Source: Diabrotica undecimpunctata (lineage: Eukaryota; Arthropoda; Insecta; Coleoptera; Chrysomelidae). Taken from it: 64,000 nucleotides of DNA. A program made the position numbers and the translations under genes. Shown here piece by piece: positions 57,266-64,000 of the stretch; the first letter of the stretch is position 1; each line of letters begins with the position of its first letter. The notes under the pieces are model-generated. The model made no database searches. It saw only the letters and a list, made by a program, of their open reading frames with translations, and was not told the DNA's origin. Location: the NCBI RefSeq assembly GCF_040954645.1, contig NC_092806.1:161754328-161818327 (forward strand). The letters are read 5' to 3'.

Positions 57266-58420
57266 TTAACCCTTACAGGACCAACCTTTTATTAGAAACG
57301 GTAAGACCAAGGCGGTCAAAAAAACGTGCTTCTTTACTAAAACTAATTTAAAAATAACAAATTTCGAAAGTAGAAATCTGAAGATTTCTATTGACGAAAC
57401 AAAAATTCAGATTTTTGCTTTTATCTGTGTCTTCTATAAGTTTGCAAGGCAAAACAGATGATGATAAAGGTGTAAGAGAGACATTGAGGACCTAAAAGTT
57501 GCATCCCACAACATATCTCCTCATCTAAGCAAAAATCTTGGGCGAAATGGTTTTTTGTACTTATGAGAGTATACCGAAATTAAAGAAATGACAGTTAAGA
57601 TTTGATTTTAGGTATAGTGCCTCTGTATATTCGCTTTCGTTATAACAAGAATCATCAGAGCGACTGGTAAGGACAGTTGTCACACTGTTGTGAGATGAAA
57701 CTTAGATTCTCAATATCTCTCTTACATCTTTAGCATCGTCTTTTTTGTCTTACAAATTTATAGAAGGCGCAGATTAAAGAAAAAATCTAAATTTATTTTG
57801 AGATTTATTATCAGATGTCTCTACAGCGTCCAAGTAAAAGCCATTTTATTGTTGCTTATTTTGACGGAAAAGATTTAATTTCACGCAATTAGCTTCTATA
57901 CCAGGCGCTGTGATGATTTCTGCTAGGATGAAATACGTATAGGCGAATATACAAAGACACTATACGTGAAATCAACTCTTAATTGTCTTTTCTTTTAAAA
58001 ATAACACTTTTACAAACCAAAAAGTATTCCTAGATGTTAATGGAATACTTAAAAATATAAGAATTTATAAATTAACCGGTGTCTTCGGCTTCAGTGGAAT
58101 TGGCAACATCGCATGATAGAATCGCATTCTACACAAACATTTGACTTCTTGCTGTGCTTACCGCATATATACTTCTGGCTTTTTGAACAAACTATGGTTG
58201 TTTTGCCAACTTATTGGTCTTTGTTCTTTTAGATTTTTCTAATTCCAACATGAATTTTATCGCCCCTTTCAATGTTGAGATGCTGTTAAAGGTACAACTT
58301 GGAAAAGTTTGCATTCGAGTATATTTTTCATGGTATGCAGTACAAAATGTTGAAATCCGTTTAAATTTGCAGCTCTTCTATCAATAAAAGGTAAATCCTC
58401 CTTGCCTTAAACAGGGAGAA
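57266..58420 (-). mobile_element. second piggyBac-like relic: 3' terminus and transposase C-terminus
   Basis: TTAA (57266-57269) is followed by CCCTTACAGGACC, a piggyBac-type terminus. Between 58270 and 58090 the minus strand carries IVCSKSQKYICGKHSKKSNV and CVECD, the Cys-rich C-terminal finger of piggyBac transposases. Upstream, broken frames (LKGAIKFMLELEKSKRTKT) reach 58420. The catalytic domain is missing. The 0.8-kb region between terminus and coding end holds long internal inverted repeats (57416-57512 with 57686-57780; 57590-57636 with 57941-57987). Confidence 0.65.
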
Positions 58421-58510
58421 ACACTTATCTCTTAGCTTTTATTGCTAAGCTTAGAGTTTTATAGGGGACCCCCCGTTAATTACCGATAGGTAAATTCCCT
58501 CACTTCCAGA

Positions 58511-58982
58511 TGTCGTCTCCGGTGTAATTAATAAACGTATGAAAATGTGTGCATTTGGTGCATCTTGGTGCAAAAATTCCATGTTTATTAATTTGTCCAA
58601 CTATTGCGCAATATGGTGTAATATTGCGTAGTTGGCCGGTACGCTCTTATTGTGGCATTATCTTAAAGAGACAATGCCATTATGGTTTTATTAGAGGTGG
58701 AAATAAACCACATTCTTTCTAAGAAGAAAAAAACTCAGCTACAGAGTCTTAGAAAGATTCAGAGCCCTTCGAGCAAAGTGCTCTAGGGAGCTACCCTACA
58801 CGGGTAAAACCATGTACTGACACACACTGTACTTGACTGGAGATCCGAAAATGTCCCATATTTAAAGATAAATTAACTTTTATATGAAACTTTTTCATTT
58901 TTCAATCAATTAAATTTAATTATATGTTCCAGAAGGAAGGGCGATCAACATCGAAGTGCGTGATTGGTGGCACTTGATGACA
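58511..58982 (-). repeat. 3' LTR of the TRIM-like element
   Basis: On the minus strand it runs from TGTCATCAAGTG to GGAGACGACA, so the canonical TG...CA ends are kept. It is about 7 bp longer than the other LTR because of a block near 58540-58555. Confidence 0.88.
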
Positions 58983-59638
58983 TCCTCCCTGCTTTGGAGA
59001 CTCTGAGGCTGATAAAAAAAGCTGATTTTATTAAAAAAACTTAAGAAAAACAATTTTTTTACAATTCAAATACAGAAAAGAAGAAATGCATAAAATATAC
59101 CAAAAATGTATATGTCTATATTGTCAAATCAACTTACAGTTCTCTAACACACACTACACTCGCGTAGCGCGCACTTGCACTGCACAAAAACACTCACAGG
59201 CGGTGGTCGGTGTTGTTGACAGCATCTGCAGGTCCATCCTCGACGACGTGCTACTCTACGGCGGCTTCGTCCTCTCTAGCTGTACATTTCCCATCTGCAT
59301 GTCACCGGTGACATTTGCCTGAGCCTCCGTGGTGCTCTGGACCACATAATGGTAGGGCAGGCAGTGACTGGCTACTGCGGAGACATCCATTGCATCAGGT
59401 ACTTAGCATCAAGTAGGCTGGCTCGTCGGAGATATGGCACATCGACGGTTTCAGGGATGCAGAAGGTGGATATCGGCATGTTAGTTTGGTGTACTAACAT
59501 CCGATGCTTCTCTCCGCTGTTTTCTTGAGTGGTTTTGATGCAGGCATCGTGTTGGAACTTTTTGCGATTTTTGATCGCGGAGCATGAGAACTCTGACATC
59601 TCGGAGTCGTGGTAGAGTTCGTTGAAGGTTGGGCGCCA

Positions 59639-60103
59639 TGTCGTCTCCGGTGTAATTAATAAACGTATGAAAATGTGTTAGCATCCTGGTGCAAAAATTC
59701 CATGTTTATTAATTTGTCCAACTATTGCGCAATATGGTGTAATATTGCGTAGTTGGCCGGTACGCTCTTATTGTGGCATTATCTTAAAGACACAATGCCG
59801 TTATGGTTTTATTAGAGGTAGAAATAAAACACATTCTTTCCAAGAAGAAAAAAACTCAGCTTCAGAGTCTTAGAAAGATTCAGAGCCCTTCGAGCAAAGT
59901 GCTCTAGGGAGCTACCCTATACGGGTAAAACCATGTACTGACACACACTGTACTTGACTGGAGATCCGAAAATGTCCCATATTTAAAGATAAATTAACTT
60001 TTATATGAAACTTTTTCATTTCTCAACCAATTAAATTTAATTATATGTTCCAGAAGGAAGGGCGATGAACATCGAAGTGCGTGATTGGTGGCACTTGATG
60101 AAA
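59639..60103 (-). repeat. 5' LTR of the TRIM-like element
   Basis: Matches the other LTR with about a dozen substitutions counted by eye. Its first bases are TTTCATC where the 3' LTR has TGTCATC, so one terminal base has mutated. Confidence 0.88.
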
Positions 60104-60107
60104 CAGA

Positions 60108-60671
60108 ATTAAATTACCCCCCTAAGTAGGGGAGGGATACCCCCTCCCTTACCACCAAAAATGTCGGTTTTTCGTTTTTATTTTTTTTTTTTTAGGTGGG
60201 ATGGAATCAATTTAAAAGTTTGAAAAATTCACTCGAATAGTTGAGGCTTTTACAAAACTTGTCTATTTTTTATAGACTCGTAGGTTGAGTGTACATAATC
60301 TAAAAATGTATTTTTTTTAAGCGTATAATTTTTTTTTGGAAATGGTGGCAGGTCCAATTTTTTTTTCGTTCTGTGTATTTGATCAAAAACTCTATCTCTG
60401 ATTTTTTTAGATTTTTTCATATGGTATGCCATCTTCAAAAATACGAAAAACTGTTTTTTTAGTTTTGGGGGAATTTCTCCACTTTATAGATTTCAAAATA
60501 GATCATATTATCAAGGTTTTTATGGTTTATATATATTCTAAAATTAAATGAGGCCTTATTTTTAACGGTTTTGGAGTTATTTCCACTTCAACGGTTTAGA
60601 GAAATCACTCCTATAAATCCTGTATTTTCAATAATTTTAACATATGCGCTTAAATTAATTAGCCATTAGAT
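60108..60671. other. gene-free stretch with poly-T run
   Basis: A short C/G-rich motif (60116-60150) and a T-run (60180-60193) were noted. No gene. Confidence 0.5.
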
Positions 60672-61055
60672 TTACTTTTGTTTAAATCTATCCAATATTA
60701 TCCGATTTTCTGTATACATAGGCAACATTTCAATCAGCTTTGAAACAGTTTCGTTGAGTTCGAAGGGAACGTTAGCTGTCGATTTTGTATGTACAGTCAT
60801 CATAGGGAGATTTGAGTCTTCGCAAAGAATTAATCCATATCCGCACCCTAGGTGCTCTGCAGGGGACTTCCACCAGCCCAATCGAAGTTTCCTTTGTATT
60901 TCTGTCCCAATTTGGTAGATTGGGTAATTTCTCACAATAAAAACACAGTTTGCTAGTAAGAAAGTTCTAGCAAAAGAGTCTAAGGACAAGTGGGGAGCAT
61001 AGCCCCGTGAAGAGGCTGCCAAGGTATAGGAGAGTGTACGTGGGAGCTGGAGCAA
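60672..61055 (-). CDS. unrecognised open frame (about 127 codons)
   Basis: The minus-strand frame is open from a TAA near 61090 to the stop at 60672. It has no ATG near its start, the first Met being internal (MMTVHTKS). Composition is protein-like, with WWKSPAEHLGCGYGLILCED and a Leu/Glu-rich end, and it is GC-richer than its surroundings. It could be a terminal exon of a host gene, since a TTTTCCAAG acceptor-like site lies just upstream, or a piece of an unknown transposon. I cannot name a family. Confidence 0.3.
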   Translation of the reverse strand: MLQLPRTLSYTLAASSRGYAPHLSLDSFARTFLLANCVFIVRNYPIYQIGTEIQRKLRLGWWKSPAEHLGCGYGLILCEDSNLPMMTVHTKSTANVPFELNETVSKLIEMLPMYTENRIILDRFKQK

Positions 61056-62189
61056 GACTAGCCTCTTGGCTTGGAAAATGAACTTTTTTTATTCATTTTT
61101 CTTTCGTATCGATATGTGCATTTCCAAGTCCATTGGCCAATCGTAAATTATATAGAAAACAAAAGGCGGGAAAATGCGCATCGACGTACTCATTGGTCCA
61201 CAGACTAAGGCACGCGATGACAGTACTAAACTTAATTTCTGGTTTTTACAAATGGTATTCACCAATTTATCACTGTTGACCATTTATATTATATATCACT
61301 TCTGAATTATTGTCCATCATGAGTTCCCATTTTTGGAGTTGTTTATAAACAGAAAATAAAATTAAGTTTTCTTAACCAATGCAAAGTTACCAACTCTGTT
61401 GAACAAGATAAAGGACCAAATTCTAATTGCAGGAAAGAGGTTATGACAAACTGATTAAGGATGGCTCTGTATTACAACTATAACTACTCTACTATAATGT
61501 ACGCTATACTATAAAATTAGAAGTTAGTAGAATACTATTTTATATATTTGAATTTATTGTAACATAACTATTTCGTAATAATATCTAAATCGCTGGTTCA
61601 TTCATTCGCATGGGATCTATTTTATGTCAAAAACGGCTAAATCTCACCCAGTTACCTACATTATCCAGACTGACAGCACTGTATTAATTAGAGCAATATT
61701 ACAAATCTAAAACGGCCAGATTGAGCGAGGAATCTCGGAGTTGGCTATGAGAATAACCACTCGGAATGTGCAAAGTTTCCTCTCTCTAAGTAAACTTGAT
61801 AATACCCTACAAGAAACGGAACGCCACAAGTTAGATACTTACGAAATAAATAAGGACTCATTGTTTGAAGCGGGAGAGTGTAAGTTGCAAAGGAATACAC
61901 AAAGGGTACAATGTATCCTTGCTGGAATTATATTGCTATCATAGTTTATTTCACTGCTGGTATATTACACGTATGATTATATGTATATGATGTTCTATTG
62001 AAGGGGGTAATAAATTGCATGTGAGACTAAGATTATATCAGAACTTAGTGCTAAACTTCTATTATTACTAAAAATCAATAAAAGGTCAGATAATACACTG
62101 ACTATGTAGTACTAGAGAAAAAACATGTACAATATTTTCTACGAGCAACTGGTCTAGGAAGATAAGTATCATTAGCCTATCAAACTATA
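61056..62189. other. gene-free AT-rich stretch
   Basis: Frames at 61089-61283 (minus) and 61741-61944 (plus) show no motif. No repeat was identified. Confidence 0.5.
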
Positions 62190-63775
62190 TATATATGTTT
62201 TCTGTCCATCCATTCATCTTCTTTGATAGATCTATCTCTCATTATGTGCCGTACATTTTCTTCCCAGGCAACTGAAGGCCTTCCTCTTCTTCTTCTTTGT
62301 TGTGGTATGTAATTTAAAGCTTTCTTTGGACATCTATCTTCGTTCATTCGCTTCACATGACCATACCACACTAGTTGTCTCGTTTCAATTCTGTCTACAC
62401 TGGAATATACAGTATTTGTCCTCCTTTTAATATCTTCGTTCCTGATATGATCTTTTTTGGATACACCACACGCTTTCCTTAGAAAATCCATTTCTTCTAC
62501 TTCTAATTTTTTTCTATCTTTTTTCGTGATCTGCTAAACTTCTGCCCATAAGTCGTAATAGGCTGTACCAAGGTTTGATAGATTGTCAATTTCGTTTCTT
62601 GTCTAATATCTTTAGACCATAGTAGAGAGTTTAGAATGTTTATCGCTTTTTTTCCCTGCTGCGTTATGTTTTCGATGTCTCTTTTGGTAGTGCCTTCTTT
62701 AGATATTATAGATCCGAGATATTTATATTCATTGCATGTTTTTGTGTTTCTAATTTCTAACTCTAAATCTTCTTCACCATCACCTATTTTAAGATACTCT
62801 GTCTTTGACATATTCATATTGAGGCCCCATTTTTCAAATCCTTTCTTTAGTTTTCTAAACATATAGTCCATGTCTTCCTCATCATTCGCTACGACTACCT
62901 GATCATCTGCGAAAAATAAAGTTAGACATTTAGCACCACCTATATCTATTCCTGTTCCGGATACTTGTTTCCTCTACTGCTCTAGCGATGATTAAATATA
63001 TATTTTAAATAAGGTCGGAGATAGACAACATCCTTGTTTAAGCCCCTATGTTATTAAAAATGATTCAGATATAAAGTTTCCTTCTTTAACGACATTTCTT
63101 GCATTTTGGTATATATTTGCGGTAGCATCCACATACTCTCTACTGAGACCTACTTTCATCAATGTTTGAAACTGTTTTTTTAATGGTACCGTATCGTATG
63201 CCTTCTTTAAATCCACAAACAATAGGTGGATAGATAGATTCTTGCCTTCCGTTTTTCGATTACTTGCTTCAGAACGAATATACCATCAGTGCACGATCTT
63301 CCTACACGAAATCCATTTTGTTCTTCTATGTCTTCGTATTCTGATTCTATTCATTCTTTTATTATTCGACCGTACAACCTCTCCACTGAGCTAATAACAG
63401 TTATTCCCCTAGAATTACAGCATTTGCGTTTATCCCCTTTCTTGATTATTGAGCTGATGTATCCAACATTCCAATCATCAGGGATATTTTGTCCTTTTAA
63501 GCATTTGTTAAATAGTTGAATCAACATCTCATGTAATAGTTTTGGTCTATACTTTACCAACTCAATTAGGATGTCTCCAGGTCCTGCTGCTTTACCGTAT
63601 CTTTTGAGAGCATCGCTTAACTCTCCGGTTGTTATCTCAATTATTTGTGTATGTTCGAATATTTCTTCCATTTCGATCTTTTGGAATTTACATCTATTCT
63701 CTGTCAGTAAGACCTCATAATGGTGTTTCCACTGTTTTAGATCTATTAACTTTATATTGTTCTGAAGCTATTTTC
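62190..63775 (-). mobile_element. RTE-type LINE family A, 5'-truncated copy
   Basis: Minus strand from 63775: an end-of-linker stretch, then frame 63671-63351 with NSRGITVISSVERLYGR, followed in pieces by EQNGFRVGRSCTDGIF, palm A VDLKKAYDT (near 63215-63190), LSPTLFKIYI and catalytic FADD (near 62905). Frame 62871-62503 has YLGSIISKEG and LVQPITTYG. Frame 62491-62180 has YGHVKRMNEDR and RRRRGRPSVAWEENV. A short TATATATA tail is at 62192-62200. Stops near 63345, 63050 and 62515. Sister copy at 1-480. Confidence 0.85.
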
Positions 63776-63784
63776 TTGTGGCAT

Positions 63785-64000
63785 TTTAAATTAATTTATA
63801 TTTAAATGGGAATAAGCCACAATTAAAGGTTAAAATACGTTTATTGACGTTTCAATTTCCACTTCGGAAATCGTTCTCAAAATACAAACATTAGTAAATT
63901 AAACAAATTTTGTTTTTTGTTACTTAGTGAAAAAATTCTTCTAATAATTTAATTTTATCTGACTCATCTATATTGACAATTCAGACATACCTTATACATT
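63785..64000. repeat. unclassified repeat block with TTTCAATTTCCACTTCGG motif
   Basis: ACGTTTATTGACGTTTCAAT followed by TTCCACTTCGGAAATCGTTC at 63837-63876 contains a short internal palindrome around the CTTCGGAA core. From memory such blocks are common in insect genomes near retroelement ends. The family cannot be fixed from this window, and the repeat runs off the right edge. Confidence 0.4.

Larger units (their letters stand above)
58511..60103 (-). mobile_element. short non-autonomous LTR retrotransposon (TRIM-like)
   Basis: Two direct repeats of about 470 bp flank 656 bp. CAGA lies on both outer sides (58507-58510 and 60104-60107), a 4-bp target duplication. On the minus strand a primer-binding-like TGGCGCCCAACCTTC starts right after the 5' LTR (59638 down to 59624). 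A purine-rich CCAAAGCAGGGAGGA (58997-58983) lies right before the 3' LTR. The interior has only a 75-codon frame (59599-59372), perhaps a Gag remnant. No protease, RT or integrase. It would need enzymes from a related full-length element. Confidence 0.85.

Overview
The window looks like transposon-packed intergenic DNA from an arthropod, most likely an insect and possibly a beetle. This rests on AT-rich sequence, many short 5'-truncated RTE/BovB-type LINE copies, insect-type piggyBac, hAT, pogo and Tc1 relics, and a eukaryotic intron-bearing tRNA gene. Species assignment is a guess. No protein-coding host gene could be recognised. The only confident non-transposon gene is tRNA-Ile(UAU) at 21906-21997.

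Layout. 1-480: LINE family A fragment. 539-984: Tc1/mariner relic. 2653-3962: deleted family B LINE. 7500-10181: piggyBac relic split by a young RTE (8563-9843). 11463-13180: hAT relic beside RTE pieces. 13255-17204: RTE pieces, RNase H LINE pieces and an 84-bp inverted repeat. 17905-20690: family B LINE split by an RTE with an open frame. 21520-24680: RT fragment, the tRNA gene and family E LINE split by another RTE. 25618-27640: third family B copy. 28370-29110: RT and GIY-YIG fragments. 29225-31239: pogo/Tigger element with both ends. 31632-34270: stacked RTE fragments. 35210-38960: transposase fragment, a satellite of about 130 bp, and family G LINE holding two nested RTEs. 39800-42810: decayed Ty3/gypsy interior. 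44395-47283: RTE retaining EN and RT. 47383-48783: Tc1-like element. 50041-53800: RNase H LINE fragment and a three-level RTE nest. 54398-56579: young RTE with a 626-codon open frame. 57266-58420: second piggyBac relic. 58511-60103: short LTR element with PBS, PPT and 4-bp duplication. 62190-63775: second family A copy.

The labels A, B, C and so on are mine, based on shared sequence seen by eye. Most RTE copies are cut at the 5' end, finish in a simple repeat that differs by family ((TA)n, (GAA)n, (ATG)n, (ATGG)n, (GATA)n) and, where I could match flanks, sit between 8-14 bp target-site duplications. This gives a relative insertion order at seven nested sites. The most informative points are a twin-priming-type inversion at 53372-53676, a target-derived foldback at the 5' junction at 51897-51930, the miniature LTR element, and the satellite array that flips orientation. 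I found no sign of a new gene system; the interest lies in retrotransposition by-products.
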